Source: Nitrosopumilaceae archaeon (GTDB lineage Archaea > Thermoproteota > Nitrososphaeria > Nitrososphaerales > Nitrosopumilaceae). From it: a DNA stretch of 64,000 nt. Shown in pieces: positions 35,683-44,221 of the stretch (position 1 is the first letter of the stretch; each line of letters begins with the position of its first letter). The position numbers were made by a program, and so were the translations under genes. The notes under the pieces were generated by a model. It had not been told where the DNA came from, made no database searches, and saw only the letters and a program-made list of their open reading frames with translations. The stretch is from positions 91,425 through 155,424 of the forward strand of contig JANQNN010000035.1 in assembly GCA_028279545.1 (NCBI GenBank), given 5' to 3'.

Positions 35683-36531
35683 ATGCCAGAAGAAGTTCCT
35701 CAAAGATTATGGCTACCATTGCTAATTTTAGAAACAACAGGCGATTTACGTTCAAAAACAAAATTCCAAAAAATTGCATTCCTTACACAATTTGAATCAA
35801 AACTTGATGAATATGATTTCATAAAACATCATTATGGCCCTTATTCTGATGGCCTTGATTTAGATACTGTATGCTATCCCTCATTAATAATCCAAAAAAT
35901 TTCTCCATCATATTATTCATCGAATAGACCATGTTATTCTTATTACATTACTGAACAAGGAAAAAATGTTCTTTCAGAATTAAAACAGAAATTAAATCCA
36001 GAAACTATTCAATTAGTAGTTACCAAAATTAAAGAGATCAACGAAAAACCCTTGTGTGAACTACTTGAAGAAGTCTATGAAAAATTTGCTCTTAAGAAGG
36101 ATGATTCAAAACAACTTGAATTGCAGGTAAAAGAAGAACTGATGAAAGTAATTCCGCCAATAAACCACAGTTATATGAAATTCGGAAATCGACAAACTAC
36201 CTTTGTTTTAGGAATTTTAGAACTAATTGAAAAAATTCTCTCAAAATCACAAACAAAGGATACCGTTCAGAAAGGTGTAATTTTTAATTTATCTAAAGAA
36301 ATTATTCAAAGATGCAAGGATTTAGCAAAAGATGTAATTCCACCTACAGATTCTAAATATCTTCGTCCACAATTTTTGGAAATTTATGATCTTTACAATT
36401 ACTTAATTCAATATTGTGAAAATAGAAATATTGTGAAAGATCCTATGTCACAATCATTAGATGAGATACTAACCGAGGATGAAGCATTACGTCTGTCGAA
36501 AGCCCTGGAAAAGGTCGAGCTTCCATCCTAA
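35683..36531 (+). CDS. SocA/YwgA-like (DUF4065-type) antitoxin-like protein
   Basis: 282 aa. The N-terminal 100 residues (KTKFQKIAFLTQFE, then FIKHHYGPYSDGL and a winged-helix end at YYITEQGKNVL) match the YwgA/SocA class of proteins found as antitoxins and in mobile elements. The C-terminal half is helical and unrecognised. A PIN-domain frame starts inside its last 48 nt in another frame, which suggests a toxin-antitoxin-like pair. Role as antitoxin is inferred from arrangement. Confidence 0.65.
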   Translation: MPEEVPQRLWLPLLILETTGDLRSKTKFQKIAFLTQFESKLDEYDFIKHHYGPYSDGLDLDTVCYPSLIIQKISPSYYSSNRPCYSYYITEQGKNVLSELKQKLNPETIQLVVTKIKEINEKPLCELLEEVYEKFALKKDDSKQLELQVKEELMKVIPPINHSYMKFGNRQTTFVLGILELIEKILSKSQTKDTVQKGVIFNLSKEIIQRCKDLAKDVIPPTDSKYLRPQFLEIYDLYNYLIQYCENRNIVKDPMSQSLDEILTEDEALRLSKALEKVELPS

Positions 36532-37109
36532 CAATTCCTGATACAAATGCTTGTCTTTTCTATTCTATTAATCACAGTGTTACCAAATCAGGCAGAAAAA
36601 TTCCAATAAAATTAACAAGATCTGACCCTGTAAATCAATATCTAGCTCCAAAAATTTCTGATAATTCCATTATCGTTATTGAAATTGTAAATCAAGAAAC
36701 TACCCTAAAAATTTGGGATGAATTTTCAAAAATTGGATCAAGTTTTTCATTTCCAGCCTCAATTATTTACAAATTAGTACAGTTATCTTTTTCAAATTTT
36801 AACAAATTAACTCAAAATAAAATACACCCAAATGATTTGTCTCTTCTACACGATGTTGAAGATATGTATTCAAATATTTGGAGTGATCAAACCAAAAATG
36901 AAAAAAAGAGAAAATGGGCACAAATTAAACATACTTCCATAGATAAGGGTCCACCAAACGGTCCCGATCTTAAAATTTTAGCAACCTCAGCAAAATTGGC
37001 TCAAGACGAAGTGGTAGAGTTATTAACATTTGATAATGATTTTATATTATTTGCAGATGAAATTCTAAACCGGTTTGGAATTTCCATAAAAAATGGTTGG
37101 TTGCTTTAA
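36483..37109 (+). CDS. PIN-domain ribonuclease (VapC-like), start codon unusual
   Basis: An open frame of 208 codons. IPDTNACLF (first PIN Asp), GPDLKILATSAKLA and LLTFDNDF (last acidic pair) are the PIN/VapC active-site signature, so the whole frame is coding. Yet no ATG, GTG or TTG occurs before the first Asp; the first TTG is at 36837, which would remove half the domain. Candidates are ATT at 36486, with GAGG 7 nt upstream, ATC at 36525, a -1 shift from the upstream gene, or a sequencing or mutational change. The true start is not settled. Confidence 0.7.
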   Translation, partial: SITSVESPGKGRASILTIPDTNACLFYSINHSVTKSGRKIPIKLTRSDPVNQYLAPKISDNSIIVIEIVNQETTLKIWDEFSKIGSSFSFPASIIYKLVQLSFSNFNKLTQNKIHPNDLSLLHDVEDMYSNIWSDQTKNEKKRKWAQIKHTSIDKGPPNGPDLKILATSAKLAQDEVVELLTFDNDFILFADEILNRFGISIKNGWLL

Positions 37110-37180
37110 TTTAGTTAATTGATCGCTTACAATAGGATCCTTTTGTTTGATCAGAATTGGATTTATGTTATTAAGAATAA

Positions 37181-37546
37181 TTGAAAATGATGAAAGGAAA
37201 AAATCAACGAGGACAACGAAAAGCGATTAAACAAAAATCAAAAATGAATAGAATTTCCTACACTACCTCAGGAGTATCCAAACTTCCAAGAAGCCCAGGA
37301 GTATATACCATAAACCATTCTGGAGAAAAATACATTGGAAGCACAAAAGACTTGAGAGGAAGAATCGGGCAGCACATGAGGAATGGTAGAGAGGGAACAA
37401 CGGTAAGCTTCCGAAGGACAGTTACCAGAAAACAAGCATATGATATAGAAAGAAAATCGATTAGACGAACATGTCCCTCACAAAACAAAACAAAGCCCGA
37501 TATTTGCAAAAATTTTTGGGAAAAGAATTTTGGATTTCGTCTTTAA
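37181..37546 (+). CDS. GIY-YIG nuclease-domain protein
   Basis: 121 aa. A basic N-terminal tail (residues 1-32) precedes the GIY-YIG domain: GVYTI...YIGST, LRGRIGQHM and AYDIERKSI hold the expected Tyr, Arg and Glu. It is a small stand-alone nuclease like those in mobile elements or DNA repair. TTG 37181 and ATG 37187 are both possible starts. It closes the accessory island. Confidence 0.75.
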   Translation: MKMMKGKNQRGQRKAIKQKSKMNRISYTTSGVSKLPRSPGVYTINHSGEKYIGSTKDLRGRIGQHMRNGREGTTVSFRRTVTRKQAYDIERKSIRRTCPSQNKTKPDICKNFWEKNFGFRL

Positions 37547-37654
37547 TTTATCAATTAATGCCCGACTGTGGACAATTTTATACCCAATTAGGGTCTGAGC
37601 CGTTTAAGATGTGAACCCATGATAACTTTTTTGTAATTGTGCCTAGTCTCAGGC

Positions 37655-37933
37655 ATGATGACTCTTAAAAAAGCCTTGAAACTGCTTGATTTCCTAATTG
37701 AATATGAAACTAGAATGTATAATGGGATGATTGATCCCACCAAATCCTGGAATATTGGAGATGACAGCTTCAGTAAACTTACAAAGACACTTTCCAATTG
37801 CCACAAAGACAACATTCGAATTTTGAATATGATCAAAAAGGAGCTAGTTCCCAACTGTAAACATCCAAAGAAGATGAGAGACAAGGCCCCCGATGGTAAA
37901 GAGTATTGCATGAATTGTAATTCTGATCTTTAA
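37655..37933 (+). CDS. Small thaumarchaeal protein with C-terminal zinc-ribbon half
   Basis: About 92 aa from ATG 37655. The N-terminal 65 residues form helices (LKKALKLLDFLIEYE); the end has CKHPKKMRDKAPDGKEYCMNC, a C-H-C-C zinc-binding pattern. No named family. The GTG at 37637 is an alternative start. Isolated gene. Confidence 0.6.
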   Translation: MMTLKKALKLLDFLIEYETRMYNGMIDPTKSWNIGDDSFSKLTKTLSNCHKDNIRILNMIKKELVPNCKHPKKMRDKAPDGKEYCMNCNSDL

Positions 37934-38049
37934 AAAAAAATTTCGAGCCTGTTTTGTAGTATTTTTTTAGGACATGAAATTATCCTTAATACCTTCATAA
38001 CTTAATTCAAAATTCTTGGGCGATATGGAACAGGGTTAGTGAAACTTGA

Positions 38050-39156
38050 ATGAAAGTAAATGAGAATAATTTGAAATACATTGCAATAATTTCCCTAGTT
38101 TTAATCGGTGGATTTTCATCAGCTTATGCTCTAATTACAATTACTTTGGATGGAGATGTTATTGTAACTGGTGATATGGTGGTGCAGGGAATTCTTTCAG
38201 GAACTACCATTGAGAATTTACAATCTCAAATTGAAAGTATTCCAGAAGGTCCACAAGGTCCACAGGGTGAGAAAGGAGACAAGGGCCACAAAGGAGATCC
38301 TGGAAAACCACTTCACCCTTGTGAAAACTACATACAAAGCAATCTTAATGCAATCAAATCAAACTCAACACCAGAATACTGTTTTGTTGTAGGCCCTGAC
38401 ACCTGTGAGAATTTTCAAACTCAATTCAATCTTGCCAAACATAATACTCCAGAACCAATTTGTTTTGTAATACCCCAAGGTACTGATGGTTTGCCTGGAG
38501 CAGATGGACAAGATGGCTTACCAGGAAAGGATGGAGCACAAGGTCCTCCGGGTAAAGATGGTGAAAGTGGTTTCACTGGGTTAGAACACAGAACAGTTAG
38601 TCAAAAGAAGGGATTTCTTCCCGGGCAACAAGGAGGAATTGGGCCAAATTGTAATCCACAAGGTGGGGAATTTGCAATTGGAGGAGGTCATTTCATAAAC
38701 AATGGAGGTTTTTCAAATAGTGAAAATACTATTAACAAAATAATAGTATTTCAAGAAGTTCAATCAGACTCTGGACATACAGTAAACGTAAAAAATACTG
38801 ATACTCAAAACCACACAGTTACTGCTGTCGTTTATTGTCTTAGGATGTTACCTGTATCACTTCCTACTGTTTCGGACCCTCCACAAAATTTCTCAATTCA
38901 AGTAATCGGAACGGATGCAATCTTCTCATGGAATCCACCAATATTTGATGGTGGCTCACCACTGGTAGAATATGTAGTTCAAATTAATCCAATATTTTCA
39001 GATGGTTCGATTGGTTCTTGGAATTTACCTACTACTGATACTACAATTACTCAATCACTTCCGGCCAACACCGAATTCAAAGCAACTATTTATGCAAACA
39101 ATGCAATTGGAAATTCAAATATGCCTACAGAACAATTTTTCACGACAGGACCATAA
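38050..39156 (+). CDS. Secreted collagen-like protein with fibronectin III domain
   Basis: 368 aa. Signal helix at residues 8-30, then two runs of Gly-x-y triplets (about 73-95 and 144-172, for example GPQGPQGEKGDKG) that could form a collagen triple helix, separated by a Cys-containing spacer. Residues about 175-270 form a beta domain with a GGG turn, and 275-368 an Fn3 domain (WNPPIFDGGSPLVEYVV). It should act outside the cell in adhesion or envelope structure. The middle beta domain resembles the protein at 46.7-47.2 kb. Confidence 0.8.
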   Translation: MKVNENNLKYIAIISLVLIGGFSSAYALITITLDGDVIVTGDMVVQGILSGTTIENLQSQIESIPEGPQGPQGEKGDKGHKGDPGKPLHPCENYIQSNLNAIKSNSTPEYCFVVGPDTCENFQTQFNLAKHNTPEPICFVIPQGTDGLPGADGQDGLPGKDGAQGPPGKDGESGFTGLEHRTVSQKKGFLPGQQGGIGPNCNPQGGEFAIGGGHFINNGGFSNSENTINKIIVFQEVQSDSGHTVNVKNTDTQNHTVTAVVYCLRMLPVSLPTVSDPPQNFSIQVIGTDAIFSWNPPIFDGGSPLVEYVVQINPIFSDGSIGSWNLPTTDTTITQSLPANTEFKATIYANNAIGNSNMPTEQFFTTGP

Positions 39157-39224
39157 ACTCGTTAGCACTCGAGTCTGAATATTTCCCCAATAATGGTTCA
39201 AGCCCTATCGGAATCAGATAAATT

Positions 39225-39893
39225 CTATTTTTCAAACCTGTTATTAGCAAATTCGTATAATTCATTTTCAATTGGAACTAGTTCTTTTAACCATTCTTTT
39301 CCTGATTTAAGATCATATATCATTCGAATTTTTTCAGGTCTATCTAAAATATCTGCAATATGAAAAATCGCTAATGGCAAATCAATTTTTGACATTGTCC
39401 TTATTTGACTACCAGAAAATATCACATGCCCGGTTTTGCTTTCAACCCATGTAAAAAATACATCAGAATTTACTTTGGAGTAATCTCTATACTTCTTTAG
39501 GTTACATGCAAGAAAATCAAATACAAAACTTGGACTAGTTGAAGATCGATTTGTTGGTTTGACAAGTGTCTTTACCTCATCTCGGATTTTTTCTGGAATG
39601 GTTATCTTAATTCTATCAAATCCTTTTTTAAAAGTAAAAGTCCATTCAGGATTCATGGTTTCGTAAATTTGTTCTAACGAAACATAGGCCCATCCTTCTT
39701 GATCACAAAATTCTTTATAGTAAATTTCTCCTAGCGAGCCTCGGAGTTTATTTGTAATTCGGGGTGTAACCATGGTAATAGGATATTTGCACAATATTAG
39801 ATAAATTCGATCGTGATTCTCAAGAACAACTTTGTGCCTATCTGCGTCCAATTTTATCCCTAATTTGGTGGGTGAGTCCCCGTGGACTAACAA
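39225..39893 (-). CDS. PD-(D/E)XK nuclease-like protein
   Basis: 222 aa from TTG 39893, or about 182 aa from ATG 39773, which has a TATA-like TTTATCTAATA about 30 nt upstream and begins a better domain. GSLGEIYYKEFC (helix with Glu), FVFDFLAC (Asp) and FTWVESKTGH (E-x-K) together give the PD-(D/E)XK nuclease pattern. No precise family recognised. The long form overlaps the secreted nuclease gene by 7 nt. Confidence 0.6.
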   Translation of the reverse strand: MLVHGDSPTKLGIKLDADRHKVVLENHDRIYLILCKYPITMVTPRITNKLRGSLGEIYYKEFCDQEGWAYVSLEQIYETMNPEWTFTFKKGFDRIKITIPEKIRDEVKTLVKPTNRSSTSPSFVFDFLACNLKKYRDYSKVNSDVFFTWVESKTGHVIFSGSQIRTMSKIDLPLAIFHIADILDRPEKIRMIYDLKSGKEWLKELVPIENELYEFANNRFEK

Positions 39894-41071
39894 CCATGTT
39901 TTTCAGCCCAAGTCTCTTGTGCAAATTCACTTACTGGACAAAACTCTAAACCAAAAGTGGCATAGCCTTCATCAATTATTGCAGCATTGAGATTATACCC
40001 ATTACAGTACACAACACCAATTACTCTATCGTGACTGCCTTGAGCTTGCCCGTCATCTTCATCAACAAGAGCTACTGAGCCTACAGGGCACACCAAACTG
40101 ACATACTCTCGTGCATCAATTCCACCTTTCTCATCAAGTTCAGGTGCCATGACTAGTGCAAGTCTTATTGGCTCTCCATCAATTGATATGGTATCGCCAT
40201 CAGTTACTTTGGTTACTGTTCCTGTAAAGCATAAAGCATCACCAGAACAATCCCCTGACTCTTTGATTGGAGTGTATTCGCAACCAATGCCATCACCTTC
40301 CTCATCAAATCTGTGAGGATCAGGTGGCAGTACCTTAAAGTCAGTGTATGGAATGTCATGGCAATCTAAATCAGGTGGTGGTGTTGGAATGCATATGGTT
40401 GGATATGCAGAGTTGCAATTTTCAGGATTTTTTGCCTCTGTGACTTCTTGGATTTCGTCTCTTTCTAGTTTTATGACATTATTTTCTATTAGCCAGGTAA
40501 TTCCGTTGAGAAACTCGGAATCAGTAACTTGTCCATCTGCCCACCATCCAGCATTGTTTTTAATCCAAAATGGAACAAGTGGGGAGTTTTTGCCTTTGAC
40601 ATCAAATGATGAGACAAAGACTTGCTGCCCTTGAATTTCAGCAAACACCTTGTAGTTTCCTAAAAGAGAGTCTGTGCTTAGCTCCATTGTTGTTACAAAG
40701 TTTCCATCACGAGAAATAGTCGTTAGCTCGTCTGATGAACCATCAGGCTTTACTATGGTAAGGGTTAGTGGGCCTTCGTGTTTTATATCAAAGTCTCCTG
40801 TAATTTCGGCATATCCTTTTGAGCGCTCATCAGGCAATGAAAAGACATTTTTTATTGGAAAGTCATCAGGTATGGAGACTGTAATTACCTCATTTGCAAC
40901 CAAGTACTCAATTGCAGACAAGAATTCTGATTCTGAAATTTTATCAGTTGCCCACCATCCTGCAGTGTTTTTAATCCAAGGTGGGATGGGTTCTTGAGCA
41001 TGTGCAAATGAAATAGTTCCAAAGATTATGATTGGTAATACCAAAGCTGAAAAGAAAAATTGTTTTCTCAT
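39887..41071 (-). CDS. Secreted nuclease: Trp-rich repeats, Excalibur and SNase domains
   Basis: 394 aa. Signal peptide (1-25); Trp-rich domain PPWIKNTAGWWATDKI at about 31-66; a beta domain; a second Trp-rich domain (VPFWIKNNAGWWADGQV) at about 166-203; an Excalibur calcium-binding motif (DEEGDGIGCEY, about 256-266); and a staphylococcal-nuclease-like domain (about 278-394) with VTDGDTISI, IRLALVMAPE and HDRVIGVVY. In SNase the Asp before Ala-Pro-Glu is a calcium ligand; here it is Met, so activity may be changed. Probably degrades external DNA or RNA. Confidence 0.82.
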   Translation of the reverse strand: MRKQFFFSALVLPIIIFGTISFAHAQEPIPPWIKNTAGWWATDKISESEFLSAIEYLVANEVITVSIPDDFPIKNVFSLPDERSKGYAEITGDFDIKHEGPLTLTIVKPDGSSDELTTISRDGNFVTTMELSTDSLLGNYKVFAEIQGQQVFVSSFDVKGKNSPLVPFWIKNNAGWWADGQVTDSEFLNGITWLIENNVIKLERDEIQEVTEAKNPENCNSAYPTICIPTPPPDLDCHDIPYTDFKVLPPDPHRFDEEGDGIGCEYTPIKESGDCSGDALCFTGTVTKVTDGDTISIDGEPIRLALVMAPELDEKGGIDAREYVSLVCPVGSVALVDEDDGQAQGSHDRVIGVVYCNGYNLNAAIIDEGYATFGLEFCPVSEFAQETWAEKHGC

Positions 41072-41404
41072 TTAAAATTTCGAGAGGATCTTGGGTTATA
41101 ACAATTCCTCATAAAACAAACTAACATCAATCTAGAATCACGTTACTCTTTGATGATAAAATGTAATCCTATGTGTAGTTTTTTTTATAAACATCGGTTT
41201 TAATACTCACAAAATATGAGAATGTTACAAATGTCTTACAGGAAATCTATTTTATATCATCTAAACATCTTGAATCCTGAACTTTGTGATGAATCATTAG
41301 AAGAGTATGACTGTTGATTTTCAAACACATTTTTTATTGATTTTTGAAATTATTTTAAGAAAAAGATCAGATTAATTTAGGACTAGCTCCTTAATTGAGC
41401 AAAT
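41072..41404. other. Intergenic stretch with possible small gene
   Basis: 333 nt between the secreted nuclease and the caspase-like gene. It contains the promoters of the flanking genes and one possible leaderless microgene (41216-41317, listed separately). I see no RNA gene or repeat in it. Confidence 0.4.
41216..41317 (+). CDS. Possible 33-aa microprotein
   Basis: ATG 41216 lies about 30 nt after a good TATA box (TTTTTTATAAA, about 41180-41190), which fits a leaderless gene. The peptide starts basic and ends acidic (ESLEEYDC). No family; reported because of promoter spacing only. Confidence 0.3.
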   Translation: MRMLQMSYRKSILYHLNILNPELCDESLEEYDC

Positions 41405-42835
41405 TTGAAAGGAAAGAAAAAAGCACTCATCATTAGTATTAGTGATTATAACGATGAATCTCTCCCACAACTGGATTTTTGCAAAAATGACGGAGAGGAA
41501 ATGTACCAAACCCTTACCAAACTTGGATATGAAATCCAAGAAAATCAAAAAATAGTTGGAAAATCAGATTTCAAAAATATTAGAGATAACTTGATATCTT
41601 TTTTTAGAAAAGATGCCAGTTTAGATGATACTTTGCTCTTTTATTTTTCGGGTCACGGGGTTTTAGATGGATATGGTGGCAGGTTTTTTGCAACCACAGA
41701 CATTGACACCAGCATTCCTGAACAAGATGGAGTCCAATTTGAAATACTAAATGAGCAAATGAAAAAAAGTGTTGCCCAGAAAAAAATTGCAATTCTTGAT
41801 TGCTGTTTTAGTGGTGGGGCAGTACCTGACCTTGTGGGAAAGTCAGGTGATGATGTAGAAAAAGAAGCAGAGGACTTAGGAAGCGAAAGTCTGCACAAGG
41901 TGTTTGATAAAAGTCAAGGTAGCTGCATTTTAGCATCTTCTCTTTCAAACAAAAGGTCATTTTCTCTTAAAGACCAATCTCACAGTGCCTTTACTCGTTT
42001 TATTATTGATGGATTAAAGGGGACTGAAAATTCCGTTGATGAAAATGGATTTGTTACCCCTGAAAAATTATCAACGTATGTCTATACTGAGATGCAAAAA
42101 ATACCAGAACTAGAAAATCAAAAGCCAGTTAGAAACATGTCAATTTCAGGAACAATTATTCTTGCAGAGCATCCCCACCTAATGCTATCTCAGGGATCAA
42201 AAGATAATAAAAAAATTAATCAACTCCAAGACCGCCTTGTCAATACAGGAAAACAACTAAAAGAATACGAATCTGCACTAGACCAAATAAAACAAGATGA
42301 ATTAGATCCCATTCTTGAAATTGTAGAAGTTATAGATTGGTCAATACCAGGTGGCACATTGACTCAAAAACGCTCGTATGGATTATTTAATCAAGAAAAA
42401 TCAAACACTCCAATGAACTATGGGTTTATCTTTTTTACCGAAAAAAATTTGCATGTCGTACACATCCATAAAAAAGAGGGTTTAGAAAGTTTTCTCAAAG
42501 TTTTAAAAATGGATGACTTTTCAATTTTTCGTAAATTAGTTACCTCAAACAATTTCACAAAGGCCTTCAAAAAATTACTTGAAAACATACCAACTAAAGA
42601 AATTATTAAAGCAGGAGATGCAAACTATACTATTCCATTAAATCGTGTTGATGAGATAAAAATGTCCCCAAAATTTAGCAGGTGGAAGGGAAAAAATTTT
42701 ACAGTTTCAGTTGATGGAGATAAACTAAACCGTTTTATTTTTAGTTATCTTCACGGTGGTAGAAATAAGGAATATTATAATGAAATGAGAGATTCTTTAA
42801 AAGAAATTTTGGGAGAAAAATTATTACTAAAATAA
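41405..42835 (+). CDS. Caspase-like (metacaspase, C14) protease with C-terminal PH-like domain
   Basis: 476 aa. The N-terminal 240 residues are a caspase fold: KALIISISDY, LLFYFSGHG with catalytic H84, and IAILDCCFSGG with catalytic C134. A linker with a coiled coil (about 255-295) leads to a C-terminal region (about 305-476) rich in beta strands, with YGFIFFTEKNLHVVHI and IPLNRVDEIKMSP segments typical of PH-like or similar barrels. No signal peptide, so it acts inside the cell. No partner gene adjoins it. Start TTG 41405. Confidence 0.82.
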   Translation: MKGKKKALIISISDYNDESLPQLDFCKNDGEEMYQTLTKLGYEIQENQKIVGKSDFKNIRDNLISFFRKDASLDDTLLFYFSGHGVLDGYGGRFFATTDIDTSIPEQDGVQFEILNEQMKKSVAQKKIAILDCCFSGGAVPDLVGKSGDDVEKEAEDLGSESLHKVFDKSQGSCILASSLSNKRSFSLKDQSHSAFTRFIIDGLKGTENSVDENGFVTPEKLSTYVYTEMQKIPELENQKPVRNMSISGTIILAEHPHLMLSQGSKDNKKINQLQDRLVNTGKQLKEYESALDQIKQDELDPILEIVEVIDWSIPGGTLTQKRSYGLFNQEKSNTPMNYGFIFFTEKNLHVVHIHKKEGLESFLKVLKMDDFSIFRKLVTSNNFTKAFKKLLENIPTKEIIKAGDANYTIPLNRVDEIKMSPKFSRWKGKNFTVSVDGDKLNRFIFSYLHGGRNKEYYNEMRDSLKEILGEKLLLK

Positions 42836-42872
42836 CTCAGAACCAAAAGTAGTTGTTTGGATTTTTTTGAAA

Positions 42873-42947
42873 TTATTTTTTTGGCCACAATCGTTTAATT
42901 AAAAAATAAACTCCGCCAACTACCATAACTAGACCTACAATTTGCAT
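42873..42947 (-). CDS. Possible 24-aa single-helix membrane peptide
   Basis: ATG 42947 begins a peptide with one hydrophobic helix (IVGLVMVVGGVYFLI) followed by a basic end (KRLWPKK). A GTG at 42962 would add five residues. Too short to trust alone, but similar one-helix peptides recur in this window (58720-58818). Confidence 0.35.
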   Translation of the reverse strand: MQIVGLVMVVGGVYFLIKRLWPKK

Positions 42948-43033
42948 AATATGTATCGCCACAAAAAAACTGCGAGCTTAGAGTCTTAAAGGGCAATGAT
43001 CTGTAACTTTCAAAGTTTACACCACAGGTTTTG

Positions 43034-44221
43034 CTAAGAGTGAATTTTGTAAAAGCTCCATTGCAACTTGTCTTCTACCTCAAATTTTAAAAAGTCACCA
43101 TTTGATGTGCAAAACTCGACTAGAGGAAAAATTTGATTTCCCCAGGGAGGATATCGTGAATAGTCTTCGTACTTGTCGATTTTTTCTTTTTGGTGCACAG
43201 TTAACCAGTTTGCATACCTTTCACAGTTATCAAAATCAAGGACTGGCTTTGAAGAATTCTTGTAGACTAGGGGAGAACCTTCTCCAAGCACCTCATGGAA
43301 TAGCTCTGAATCAAAACCAACGTCTTTTTTTTCAGGCTCTTGTGTTGGTTCGACTTCAGGCACTGCTTTTTCAAAATAAATTCTGCCACCAGCGTCAGGG
43401 TTTTCTAAAACATGATACCTATAGCTTCCAGTCTGGTTAAAGAGCATATGGCCAGTTGTACCTGAATCAATTTGTCCTGTACTCCAGCTACCATCTTCTG
43501 CAACTATTGTATGAGGTACAATGTCGTTGTTTACCCAAAAAATATAGTTGTGAGGAGAATCGATAAACTCTTTGGTGACTTTTGACGGATAGACCATTGC
43601 TGCACCATATGTAATTAAGATATTAGTCTCAGCAGGCATTCCAATTCGAAGTGGAGTCCAACCTCTCCTGAGAAGCTCACTTTCAGTCTCTTCAGATACA
43701 CATGCAGGCTTTATCCTGTCTCGCTTTACAATAGAGTTTAGTCCTTCTTTGCATTTTATCTCGTATAGGGGAATTCCTTTTTTCATTTGCTTGTGAGGAT
43801 TGGTAAGATCCTTTACTGCCTGTACTGCGTCTTTTGCATCTTGGACCTCAAAACTTTGGCCTCTAGTCAGGCTGATTCCCATTCCAAGGGATGGAATATC
43901 ATATGATACATGATAGCTCTGAGCAAAAAGGCAGTCTTTCTGATTTGGCTTTTCCTGGATTCGGACAACAAGGGACAATCCATCTCTGAAATACTCTGAT
44001 TGGGTAATGTTGTTTCCAGACTCGTCTGCAGTCTCATGGGTGTAAATTTCTGAAGACGGATTAGCTTCTAGAAATTGGGCAATCACTGGGTCCTGGTCTA
44101 ATATTTTTTGTATGTCATTTGGGCATGCCGTGATTTGTTCATCAGTTTGGGCCCAAACATTGACATCTAACAATCCAAAAGAGGCTGCAATCAAACCAAG
44201 AAAAATAACAAAATACTTCAT
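43034..44221 (-). CDS. Secreted protein with cupredoxin-like domain lacking copper ligands
   Basis: 395 aa. Signal peptide (1-24); a novel N-terminal domain to about residue 180; a cupredoxin-like domain at about 190-290 (ITYGAAMVYPSK, VPHTIVAEDGSW, GSYRYHVLENPDAGG); and a C-terminal domain. The His of PHTI is kept, but the C-terminal copper loop, normally Cys-x2-His-x4-Met, reads Val, Asn and Ala, so type 1 copper binding is unlikely. Blue copper proteins are abundant in this lineage; this looks like a structural derivative. Confidence 0.72.
   Translation of the reverse strand: MKYFVIFLGLIAASFGLLDVNVWAQTDEQITACPNDIQKILDQDPVIAQFLEANPSSEIYTHETADESGNNITQSEYFRDGLSLVVRIQEKPNQKDCLFAQSYHVSYDIPSLGMGISLTRGQSFEVQDAKDAVQAVKDLTNPHKQMKKGIPLYEIKCKEGLNSIVKRDRIKPACVSEETESELLRRGWTPLRIGMPAETNILITYGAAMVYPSKVTKEFIDSPHNYIFWVNNDIVPHTIVAEDGSWSTGQIDSGTTGHMLFNQTGSYRYHVLENPDAGGRIYFEKAVPEVEPTQEPEKKDVGFDSELFHEVLGEGSPLVYKNSSKPVLDFDNCERYANWLTVHQKEKIDKYEDYSRYPPWGNQIFPLVEFCTSNGDFLKFEVEDKLQWSFYKIHS

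Noticed and set aside
36529-36836. A 300-nt noncoding gap between the SocA-like gene and a 90-aa protein
   Set aside because: The gap is open in frame with the 90-aa protein and encodes the first half of a PIN domain, so it is coding; only the start codon is missing.
39160-39224. tRNA-like sequence with a B-box-like GGTTCAAGCCC
   Set aside because: The T stem (AATGG/CCTAT) has two mismatches and no acceptor or anticodon stem can be drawn. The same motif occurs after cdc6 at 22885, so it is better treated as a small repeat.
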